Source of the DNA: CAZKUN01 sp964555935
Lineage (GTDB): Bacteria; Armatimonadota; Zipacnadia; Zipacnadales; VGFC01
Assembly: GCA_964555935.1 (NCBI GenBank)
Contig: CAZKUN010000410.1
Coordinates: forward strand, 1-5,577
Reading direction: 5' to 3'
Length of the DNA stretch: 5,577 nt
In this document: piece after piece, positions 1 through 5,577 of the stretch
Layout of the letters: each line of letters opens with the position of its first letter
How positions within the stretch are numbered: position 1 is the first letter of the stretch
Notes under the pieces: model-generated
What the model was told of the DNA's origin: nothing
Seen by the model: only the letters and a program-made list of their open reading frames with translations
The model's database searches: none
Program-made: the position numbers and the translations under genes

Positions 1-256
<256 letters not shown>

Positions 257-370
257 AGTGCAGCCGTGCATTATGCACTAATTGATGGCCTGGACTTATT
301 CCAGCCCATCTGGTATTGACAGAATCACTCGTCTCATGCGCTCGCTTGCAGCTTTCAGGGCACGCGTTTT
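257..370 (+). other. 23S-5S internal transcribed spacer
   Basis: This is a 114-base spacer between the two rRNAs. I see no tRNA in it. It holds two small inverted repeats that could fold in the precursor: GTGCA/TGCAC at 266-278 with a 3-base loop, and a longer hairpin at 284-310 (GATGG/CCATC and CTGG/CCAG arms, one C-C mismatch, 7-base loop). Such stems are plausible processing sites for ribonucleases, but this is inferred from structure only. Confidence 0.6.
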
Positions 371-490
371 TGCTCGGTGACGAAAGCGGAGGTGTCACAC
401 CCGTTCCCATTTCGAACACGGAAGTTAAGCCCTCCTGCGCCGATGGTACTGCACGGGTAACTGTGTGGGAGAGTAGGTCATTGCCGAGCA
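371..490 (+). rRNA. rrf: 5S ribosomal RNA
   Basis: This is a complete 5S rRNA gene of about 120 bases, the normal bacterial length. The two ends are complementary: TGCTCGG at 371-377 pairs with CCGAGCA at 484-490 to form helix I. The conserved loop region CCCATTTCGAACACGGAAGTTAAG is at about 406-429, and GGGAGAGTAGGTC near 467-479 is the usual 3' arm. It follows the 23S on the same strand and is presumably co-transcribed and processed from one precursor. The exact mature ends could differ by one or two bases. Confidence 0.97.
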
Positions 491-497
491 TTTAGTG

Positions 498-540
498 AGA
501 ACGGCCAGCCCCTAACCAGGCTGGCCGTTCTGCTGTTTTC
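498..540 (+). terminator. Rho-independent terminator of the rRNA operon
   Basis: A perfect 13-bp stem, AGAACGGCCAGCC (498-510) with GGCTGGCCGTTCT (519-531), encloses the 8-base loop CCTAACCA. GCTGTTTTC follows, giving a short U-rich tract in the transcript. It sits eight bases after the 5S gene, where an rRNA operon should end. Read on the minus strand, the hairpin is followed by CACTAAATGC, which is not U-rich, so efficient termination of the opposing genes is doubtful. Confidence 0.9.
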
Positions 541-560
541 TGGGGGCTCGTGGGGGCTCG
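541..560 (+). repeat. Short tandem repeat, two copies of TGGGGGCTCG
   Basis: TGGGGGCTCG occurs twice in a row, with a degenerate G-rich continuation (GGGGTGG). It lies in the 40-base gap between the rRNA terminator and the 3' end of the convergent DUF1854 gene. No function can be assigned; it may be simple slippage. Confidence 0.6.
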
Positions 561-571
561 GGGGTGGACTC

Positions 572-1105
572 TTACAGCACCCTGTCAAGAATGGCTTGGG
601 CGCTCTTTGAGAGTACCGTGTAGTCGGGGATCTCGAAACGATTCCCGTCCGCGTCAGTCACCAGAACGCGCGCGTCCGACAGTGACTGCAGGCTGTCGCG
701 CATTCCGCGGCAGACGAAGTCGCGGGGGCCGGCGCTGGTCTCGACGCTCCAATACACGACGCCGAACTCCTCGCGGATGGACTTGACGCGACTAATGACC
801 GGGATGAAGTACCTGCGATCAAGCATCTCCGCTACGAGGCCGCGTGACTCCTCATCTAGGCCTCGCATATCCTCTAGGACGCCTATCTCGCCCTTCAGAC
901 CGTCGAAGAGGGCAACGTACCGATCCCGGCCCGACAGAGGGAAACACCTGCTGGCTCGACAGTTCAGGTACGATCGGTCGTCCTCGATCTCGCAGCGGAA
1001 CTCGCCGAGGGGGCCTCGCGTGATGTGGACGCGCGACGGATCGAGCGTCTGCGACCCGCCGGCCAGGCCGTGCCGTGCCTCGAGTGGATCAGTTCGGCTC
1101 TCCAT
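572..1105 (-). CDS. DUF1854 family protein, partner of the upstream ABC transporter
   Basis: This 177-residue cytoplasmic protein has no signal peptide or membrane segment. The family features are clear: a motif RRYFIPVISRV at about 97-107, then EEFGVVYWSVET at 112-123, GPRDFVCRG at 126-134, and DADGNRFEIPDYTVL at 151-165. These match my recollection of DUF1854, a domain of unknown biochemical role found next to, or fused to the C-terminus of, certain ABC exporters; some members are annotated as associated with cyanophycin metabolism. The ATG start is supported by AGGAAGG eight bases upstream. The gene begins 24 bases after the ABC transporter stop codon on the same strand, so the two are very likely co-transcribed and functionally linked. 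The first 25 or so residues are poorly conserved in appearance. A role as accessory or ligand-sensing subunit is inference. No cyanophycin gene is visible here. Confidence 0.88.
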   Translation of the reverse strand: MESRTDPLEARHGLAGGSQTLDPSRVHITRGPLGEFRCEIEDDRSYLNCRASRCFPLSGRDRYVALFDGLKGEIGVLEDMRGLDEESRGLVAEMLDRRYFIPVISRVKSIREEFGVVYWSVETSAGPRDFVCRGMRDSLQSLSDARVLVTDADGNRFEIPDYTVLSKSAQAILDRVL

Positions 1106-1113
1106 CGGAAACG

Positions 1114-1120
1114 CCTTCCT
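1114..1120 (-). promoter_or_regulatory. Ribosome binding site of the DUF1854 gene
   Basis: On the minus strand AGGAAGG lies eight bases before the ATG at 1103-1105. It falls within the 24-base gap after the ABC transporter stop, so the second gene has its own good initiation signal and does not depend solely on translational coupling. Confidence 0.75.
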
Positions 1121-1129
1121 GGTCTGCAG

Positions 1130-3442
1130 TTACCCGTCCACTGCCTTAATAGCCGAGACCTCACGCTGCATCTCTACCAACCGGTGGTAGGTTCCTCGCT
1201 GTTCCAACAACTCGTCGTGAGTGCCTAGTTCGGCGAGTTTGCCGTGCTCGAGAACCATCAACCGGTTCGCATTGCGCAGCGTGCTGAGCCGGTGAGCGAT
1301 CGCGAACGTCGTGCGGCCGGCGATAAGCCGGCTGATCGCCTCCTGGATTTCCTTCTCGGTCTCCGTATCAACCGACGCAGTGGCCTCGTCAAGGATCAGA
1401 ATCGCCGGGTCGTGAAGAATCGCGCGGGCAATGCTCAGCCGTTGCCGCTCCCCGCCCGAGACCCTCGCGCCGCGCTCGCCCACTGTCGTATCGTAGCCAT
1501 CAGGCATGCGAATAATGAACTCATGGGCGTTGGCCGCCCTGGCTGCGCCGATTATCTCGTCGACAGAAGCGTCTGGTTTACCGTAGCCGATGTTCTCGGC
1601 GATCGTTCCGTTGAACAGGAATGGCTCCTGAAGCACTACGCCGATCTGGCTTCTCAGGGCCTGCAGGCTGATGTCCTTGATGGGAACGCCGTCAATCTCG
1701 ACGACGCCCTCATCCACATCATAGAATCGGCAGACCAGGTTGATCAGCGTGCTCTTACCCGCGCCAGAGTGCCCCACGAGGCCGATCATCTCACCAGGCT
1801 GCACGTCGATGGATACGTTGCGAAGCACCGTCTGCGCCTTGTCATACCCGAAGCTCACATCGTTAATATTGACGTGCCCCTTCAGACGCCCGATATCGGC
1901 GGCATCCGGGTTGTCGTAGCCCTCCGGCTCAGTGTCGATCACCTCGAACACGCGCTCCGCCGCAGTGAACGACCGGGTCAATCGATCATTGAGCCGCGTG
2001 AGTGACTGCAGCGGACCATAGAACCGGAACATGTACTGGATGAATGCCTGAAGCGATCCGAGCGTGAAACCGGTCTGAAGGATGATGCTCCGGCCTCCGA
2101 ACCACCAGATGCTCACCATTACCAGCATGAACAGCAACTCAACCGCGGGGAAGTAGATCGCCCAGACCCTGTCAGCCTTGACGTTGGCAACGAAGAGTTG
2201 GTAGGCCCGCTTGTTTACGGAGTCGACCTCTCGCTCCTCCTGGGCGAAGGCCTTGACCACGCGCACGCCGGAGATCGCCTCGTTGATGCGGGAGAACAGC
2301 TTCGACCATCTGTGCCAGATGCGGTGGTACAGGCGGTGAAGCTTGCGCCAGAAGGTGGCCGTCACGATAGCGATGATCGGGACCGGCACCATGATGCACA
2401 GCGCCATCTTCCAGTCCATGATAAACAGCATGACGCCGATGCCAATGACCAACAGACCGTCACGGATGAGGATCTCCGACCCCTCGCCGATCATCTGGTG
2501 GATGGCGTCGCTGTCGCGAGTGATCCGCGACATCAGCCCGCCTGTGTCCTTCTTGTCGAAGAACTTGATGGCCAGGTGCTGCATCCGCCGGTACAGTTGG
2601 CTGCGCACGTCAAACGTGATCCGGCCCCCAAGCCAGATCATGATCCATCCGTGACCCATCCTCAGCAACGTGGAGGTCAAGTGCAGGCCAATCTGAAGAA
2701 GAATCAGCGTGGTCAGCAACTGGATCTTGCCGGCCTGCGTGGAGTTTGCGTATTCCGGCGTCGGCGCCAGAACGCGGTCGACCATCGCCTTAGAGATCAG
2801 CGGCCCGATGAGGGTGATGCCCGTGCCGATGAACGTGATGGTGAGCGCCAACACCCCAAGCCATATATGCGGTTTCAGGTAGCCGTAGAGGCGGCGCAGG
2901 ATTCGGCCCCTCGGCACGCATGCCGGACAGTTGGGCGACCACGGCGGCAGGACACGCCCGCACTTCTCGCAGGCCTTCTCGTCCTCGTCGGGCGTGATGA
3001 GTCGCGGGATGTCAATCGTCTTGTCCGACTTGGCGAAATCATCGACCGCGCGGGAGAGCTTGCTGAAGGATGCGGCCTGCGAGTGAGAGTACGAGATGAC
3101 GTCAACGGGTTGCCCTGCGATGGTGACCTGGAGTATTGCCCGTCCCACCTGCATCTCAACCGTGGCACCCTCGATGTCTTCCATGGCGAACATCTTGATG
3201 GGGGCGCCGTTACTCGACGTCTCGGGGCCGAAGACGAAGGCGTGGGTCGACGTCACCGCCAACCACTGTTGGCCGAACGCGCCGTCGGGACCGAGATCCG
3301 ACTCCGCGACAAGGAATAACTCCTCGCCATCGTCGAGCACGGACTCGATGCGCGAGCGCAACGGATCCGCAACCTCGCTGGCGGGGGTGAAGGGAATCGG
3401 GTCGGCCAGGTCGATCTCGAATGGCTGTTTCTTTGGTGACAC
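1130..3442 (-). CDS. ABC exporter half-transporter with N-terminal PH-like domain and zinc ribbon
   Basis: This 770-residue protein fuses membrane and ATPase domains in the way of MsbA-like exporters, and should work as a dimer in the inner membrane. Residues about 30-140 look like a bacterial PH-like domain. A four-cysteine knuckle follows (C158, C161, C172, C175). The transmembrane domain spans about 190-480, with hydrophobic segments near 195-217, 242-260, 329-365 and 429-450. The ATPase domain has A-loop Y533, Walker A GHSGAGKST (557-565), Q-loop Q605, signature SGGERQ (662-667), Walker B ILILDE (681-686, catalytic E686) and H-loop H717, so it appears fully active. The start is GTG at 3440-3442; an in-frame stop lies about 20 codons upstream with no ATG, GTG or TTG between, and the first downstream ATG methionine is residue 84. 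No clear Shine-Dalgarno sequence precedes it. The extension plus the downstream DUF1854 gene mark the uncharacterised or cyanophycin-associated ABC group. The substrate is unknown. Confidence 0.95.
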   Translation of the reverse strand: MSPKKQPFEIDLADPIPFTPASEVADPLRSRIESVLDDGEELFLVAESDLGPDGAFGQQWLAVTSTHAFVFGPETSSNGAPIKMFAMEDIEGATVEMQVGRAILQVTIAGQPVDVISYSHSQAASFSKLSRAVDDFAKSDKTIDIPRLITPDEDEKACEKCGRVLPPWSPNCPACVPRGRILRRLYGYLKPHIWLGVLALTITFIGTGITLIGPLISKAMVDRVLAPTPEYANSTQAGKIQLLTTLILLQIGLHLTSTLLRMGHGWIMIWLGGRITFDVRSQLYRRMQHLAIKFFDKKDTGGLMSRITRDSDAIHQMIGEGSEILIRDGLLVIGIGVMLFIMDWKMALCIMVPVPIIAIVTATFWRKLHRLYHRIWHRWSKLFSRINEAISGVRVVKAFAQEEREVDSVNKRAYQLFVANVKADRVWAIYFPAVELLFMLVMVSIWWFGGRSIILQTGFTLGSLQAFIQYMFRFYGPLQSLTRLNDRLTRSFTAAERVFEVIDTEPEGYDNPDAADIGRLKGHVNINDVSFGYDKAQTVLRNVSIDVQPGEMIGLVGHSGAGKSTLINLVCRFYDVDEGVVEIDGVPIKDISLQALRSQIGVVLQEPFLFNGTIAENIGYGKPDASVDEIIGAARAANAHEFIIRMPDGYDTTVGERGARVSGGERQRLSIARAILHDPAILILDEATASVDTETEKEIQEAISRLIAGRTTFAIAHRLSTLRNANRLMVLEHGKLAELGTHDELLEQRGTYHRLVEMQREVSAIKAVDG

Positions 3443-3581
3443 GATTAGTGCTACGCTATCATGGCGCCGCAGGTTCGCGTGCGGGCGCGTTTTGGTTGGC
3501 TATCCGTGCAACTCACGCGGTCTTGTCGCACATTGTTCCATCAGGCAATTAGCTTTCGCCATCGAGGCGACGGCTCCTGCA
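3443..3581. other. Intergenic region between isomerase and ABC transporter genes
   Basis: This 139-base gap could hold a promoter for the ABC-DUF1854 unit, but I find no convincing -35/-10 pair. A small inverted repeat, TCGCC-ATCGA-GGCGA at 3556-3570, lies just after the isomerase stop. It lacks a U-tract on the minus strand, so it is at best a weak terminator. Whether the isomerase and the ABC genes are co-transcribed cannot be settled from the sequence. Confidence 0.4.
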
Positions 3582-4733
3582 TCAGCGGTCGAGCTTGGGC
3601 ATGGGCGAAAGGCCCTTGGCTTTCGGGTATCGCGCCCGGGTCAACATGGCCTCAATGTATCCGCGGCTTTGGTCGGGGTGGTTGGTCGCCCAAACGATGC
3701 TCTCGTGGTCGAGGGCATCGATCCGGTCATTCATCGCCTTCATCACGTCCATGCAATTCAGTAGGGCCTGTCGCACGGGCATCCGTTCCGGGTTGAGGTC
3801 CAGACCGAAATACCCGTCGTAACCACGCATTTTGAGCGAGTAAAGAGCCGCCTCGGTCTGTTCCGGGCTGACCACTCCTACATTCAGGTCCTGGTCGTAG
3901 TTGCCGAGGGGCTGCGAGTTCCAGTGCGTGTGGGCCAAGCGACCGTGTTCGCAGACCAGACTGAGCGCACTGGGCAAGTCCTCGAAGCCCATGTGCACGT
4001 GCCCGACCTCGGGATTGAGGCAGACCATCGCATGGCCGCGATCCAGTAGCTTCCTGTTCGCCTCGTTCTTGAGCAAGCTCTCGGTCTTGATGCCCATAAG
4101 GATGCCCTCAGCCGTGGTGCCATAGAGGATGTGCCCTCGAGGCTCGTACGGTTTCGGCTCCTCCGCAACGCGCACGCCGGGCACCGCATCCATGGCTTCC
4201 GCGAGGCCGGAGCAGAACCGATGGCGGGCAGCCGCTAGATCCAGGCCAAACGGGTTCTCGTACCCGTCAATCCCCGGCCAGACCACGGCGATCTCAACGT
4301 CGAGGTGCTTGCACATCTCGAGCGTCTCTTTGGTCCGGTTGATGGCGGCCCGGCGCGCCTCAGGCATCGGCGACGAGAGAGCCCCCCATTCGAACTGGCG
4401 GTCGAAGAAGATGTGCGGCGCCAGCATCACGAGCTTCATGCCCGTGTCCTTGATGAAGCTCTCCCACAGCTCGATGTTATGCGGGCCAACCTCATTGGGG
4501 TAGTGGGCCTCGAGGCCGACTAGCCCGTACTTCATCAGCCCTGCCGCCATTTCCATGATCTCTTCCATCTCAAGAGATCTATCGAGGTAGGAATCGTGGA
4601 ATCGGCCGCCGCCGGGCGAGAAGAACCAAACGCCAGCCGAGAATCGGAGATCCAGGCTGTGCTCCTGCAGGTGCTTGACCATTGCTGCCGGTGATCTGAG
4701 CTTGGCCTGCGAGCGGACGTCAACCAATGCCAT
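3582..4733 (-). CDS. Xylose-isomerase-like TIM-barrel sugar isomerase
   Basis: This 383-residue soluble protein belongs to the AP-endonuclease-2/xylose isomerase-like TIM-barrel group; similar proteins interconvert aldoses and ketoses with two divalent metals. Set beside remembered Streptomyces XylA, these positions agree: H77 (XylA H54), W152 in VVWPG (W137), E192 and K194 in EEPKPYEPRG (E181, K183), E242 and H245 in NPEVGH (E217, H220), D280 and D282 in NYDQDLNVG (D255, D257), and D312 in YDGYFGLDLNPER (D287). Two differ: H270 stands where XylA has metal ligand D245, and N80 where it has D57. The length is near that of XylA. The ATG start has GGAG six bases upstream. No kinase or transporter for a specific sugar adjoins it, so the substrate is unknown; xylose is not assured and another aldose or an epimerase reaction is possible. 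No secretion signal is seen. Confidence 0.88.
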   Translation of the reverse strand: MALVDVRSQAKLRSPAAMVKHLQEHSLDLRFSAGVWFFSPGGGRFHDSYLDRSLEMEEIMEMAAGLMKYGLVGLEAHYPNEVGPHNIELWESFIKDTGMKLVMLAPHIFFDRQFEWGALSSPMPEARRAAINRTKETLEMCKHLDVEIAVVWPGIDGYENPFGLDLAAARHRFCSGLAEAMDAVPGVRVAEEPKPYEPRGHILYGTTAEGILMGIKTESLLKNEANRKLLDRGHAMVCLNPEVGHVHMGFEDLPSALSLVCEHGRLAHTHWNSQPLGNYDQDLNVGVVSPEQTEAALYSLKMRGYDGYFGLDLNPERMPVRQALLNCMDVMKAMNDRIDALDHESIVWATNHPDQSRGYIEAMLTRARYPKAKGLSPMPKLDR

Positions 4734-4739
4734 GACCTA

Positions 4740-4743
4740 CTCC
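4740..4743 (-). promoter_or_regulatory. Ribosome binding site of the isomerase gene
   Basis: On the minus strand AAGGGGGAG precedes the ATG, with its GGAG core six bases from the start codon. This supports the ATG at 4731-4733 as the true start. Confidence 0.7.
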
Positions 4744-4804
4744 CCCTTGACTGTTACGCACGATCTCCTGTCTTTAGGCGTGACCCGCCAAGGAGTTCGG
4801 CATT

Positions 4805-4817
4805 GGTTCTAAGAACC
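4805..4817. repeat. Perfect inverted repeat GGTTCT-A-AGAACC
   Basis: Two 6-base arms, GGTTCT (4805-4810) and AGAACC (4812-4817), are separated by a single A. It lies about 72 bases before the isomerase start codon and 13 bases outside the putative IS end. Its symmetry and position suit an operator for a dimeric regulator, but chance is possible. The loop is too short for a stable RNA hairpin, so a DNA-level role is likelier than an RNA one. Confidence 0.4.
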
Positions 4818-4837
4818 CTTGTAGGCAGGCTGTGCCA

Positions 4838-4870
4838 TGTAACAGGCTTAGGTTTACGCGGTTGTAACAG
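4838..4870. repeat. Two direct copies of TGTAACAG at the IS end
   Basis: TGTAACAG occurs at 4838-4845 and at 4863-4870, start to start 25 bases. Both lie between the transposase stop codon and the presumed IS tip. Transposases with a Mu-type C-terminal domain (IS21, Tn552 and Tn5090 relatives) often bind several spaced repeats at each end, so these are likely end-binding sites. A 7-of-8 inverted match (CTGTTAC, 4751-4757) lies outside the element and is probably chance. Confidence 0.5.
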
Positions 4871-4877
4871 TAGTGGT

Positions 4878-5577
4878 CTACAGATGGTGCTGTTGTTGGG
4901 GCTGTCCCGGCGTTGGCCGGGGAGCCCCTGGTCTGGGCCATGCCGTCGCTGCTTGGTGGCCATCCCCGAGAGGATGGCGCGCGACGTTGAAGCCTTGGCT
5001 CTCGACGACGAACTCATCTTCGGTGACCCTCAGCCAGACGTGGTCACCGATGAGATGGGCGGGCACTTTGCACTTGCGGTTGCGGTATCGGACGATCGCT
5101 TCGCGCGTCACCTTGCGCCGATGGCAGACGCTGCAGAGGCTGCGGATCTGGAGTGGACTGTCGCGCTCGCTGGTTCGATACAGCGCCGCCGGCGGCTTGC
5201 CGCGCAGGCTGGCATGGGAGTGTTCGTGGTTGTACCACCGGACCCACTCCGCGAACGCCTCATTCAGCTCGTTGAGCGAGTTGACCTTGAAGCGCGCTTC
5301 GCTCAGGAAATCGCGCTGGACGAACTGGAAGGATTTCTCGATCTTCCCTTTCGTCTGCGGGCGATAGGGCCGCGCATAGACCGCCCGGATGCCCAACAGA
5401 TCGAGCACCATCTGGTATGTCGTCTGCGGTCCATTGAGGCTCTCATGTGCGCGAAACTGCTTCCCCCGATCCGACAGGATCCCGCCCGGAAGCCCGCATT
5501 TCTCCAGCCCATCGGCCAACACGCCCAGGCCTGCTGCCCCGCGGGCACGGACGGCCGAAGGGACAGATATGAAAGCC
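4878..5577 (-). CDS. DDE transposase, IS481/IS21-like, N-terminus missing at window edge
   Basis: This gene catalyses cut-and-join movement of its insertion sequence. The frame stays open to the window's right edge (readable from 5576), so the 5' part, with the helix-turn-helix domain and first catalytic aspartate, lies outside. A GTG at 5520-5522 could be taken as a start but is internal. The second catalytic aspartate is in GGILSDRGKQF (codon 5469-5471). The catalytic glutamate is in the typical block RPYRPQTKGKIEKSFQFVQ (codon 5337-5339). WVRWYNHEHSHASLRGKPP follows, then a C-terminal beta-rich region like the Mu transposase C-domain (VRYRNRKCKVPAHLIGDHVWLR), with a CSVC motif just before it. 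The last 25 or so residues are rich in Pro, Gln and His and look like a non-conserved tail. The visible part is intact, with no frameshift. Family assignment between IS481-like and IS21-like groups is uncertain. Confidence 0.88.
   Translation of the reverse strand, partial: AFISVPSAVRARGAAGLGVLADGLEKCGLPGGILSDRGKQFRAHESLNGPQTTYQMVLDLLGIRAVYARPYRPQTKGKIEKSFQFVQRDFLSEARFKVNSLNELNEAFAEWVRWYNHEHSHASLRGKPPAALYRTSERDSPLQIRSLCSVCHRRKVTREAIVRYRNRKCKVPAHLIGDHVWLRVTEDEFVVESQGFNVARHPLGDGHQAATAWPRPGAPRPTPGQPQQQHHL

Larger units (their letters stand above)
4734..4830. other. Region upstream of the isomerase, between it and the IS end
   Basis: These 97 bases hold the isomerase ribosome binding site and the 13-base inverted repeat at 4805-4817. 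I see no convincing sigma-70 promoter on the minus strand. Since the putative IS end begins directly beyond, the native promoter of the isomerase may have been separated from it, or an outward-reading promoter in the IS may be used; neither is shown by the sequence. Confidence 0.4.
4831..5577 (-). mobile_element. Insertion sequence, transposase-distal end present, other end outside the window
   Basis: The element holds the transposase gene, and its 3' non-coding end is judged to begin near TGTGCCATGTAACAG at 4831. The evidence for the border is the TGT start, typical of this class of ISs, and two direct copies of TGTAACAG (4838-4845 and 4863-4870, 25 bases apart), as expected for transposase binding sites at IS ends. 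The other terminal repeat and any target-site duplication are not in the window, so the border is provisional. Confidence 0.55.

Noticed and set aside
257..370. Possible tRNA in the 23S-5S spacer
   Set aside because: No cloverleaf, no GGTTCGAATCC-like T arm and no CCA were found; only two small hairpins are present.
541..560. Tandem TGGGGGCTCG as a functional element
   Set aside because: Only two short copies, located between convergent genes; slippage is sufficient to explain it.
1244..2005. A 253-codon open frame on the plus strand, opposite the ATPase domain
   Set aside because: It is antisense to the highly conserved ATPase domain, has no recognisable motif, and is explained by codon bias of the true gene.
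2198..3319. A 373-codon open frame on the plus strand, opposite the ABC transporter gene
   Set aside because: It lies wholly antisense to a gene with every ABC motif intact. Its translation is rich in Arg, Asp, His and Gln with no recognisable domain, as expected for a shadow frame in GC-rich coding DNA.
3556..3570. Hairpin TCGCC-ATCGA-GGCGA as isomerase terminator
   Set aside because: The stem is only 5 bp and is followed on the minus strand by AAAGCTAATT, not a U-tract.
3096..3796. Plus-strand open frames over the intergenic region and the 3' end of the isomerase
   Set aside because: Mostly antisense to two well-supported genes, with low-complexity, motif-free translations and no conserved domain.
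4754..5017. Small minus-strand frame overlapping the transposase end as a separate gene
   Set aside because: It is in another frame of the transposase and the IS end, with no recognisable domain or ribosome binding site.

Overview
The window begins inside the 3' end of a bacterial 23S rRNA gene, at the sarcin-ricin loop, and continues through a spacer without tRNA into a complete 5S rRNA gene. A strong Rho-independent terminator follows. This ribosomal part reads left to right. Everything after it is on the opposite strand, so the protein genes converge on the rRNA operon.

Reading the minus strand from right to left, four protein genes are present. (1) A partial DDE transposase of the IS481/IS21-like type (Mu-type C-terminal domain) runs off the right edge of the window; its putative IS end lies at about 4831 and carries two direct copies of TGTAACAG. 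(2) A 383-residue xylose-isomerase-like TIM-barrel protein keeps most metal and catalytic positions of XylA, with two notable substitutions. (3) A 770-residue ABC exporter half-transporter carries an unusual N-terminal extension: a PH-like domain followed by a four-cysteine zinc ribbon. (4) A 177-residue DUF1854 protein starts 24 bases after it. Genes 3 and 4 almost certainly form a transcription unit, because DUF1854 is known as a partner or C-terminal part of this ABC transporter type. The isomerase lies 139 bases upstream and may or may not be co-transcribed.

The organism is a bacterium of fairly high GC content with rRNA genes linked in the order 23S-5S. The gene content suits an environmental lineage such as Armatimonadota, Planctomycetota or a related group, but nothing here fixes the phylum. 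No CRISPR array, tRNA, riboswitch or phage gene was seen. The most unusual items are the PH/zinc-ribbon ABC transporter with its separate DUF1854 partner, and the isomerase with an altered metal site.
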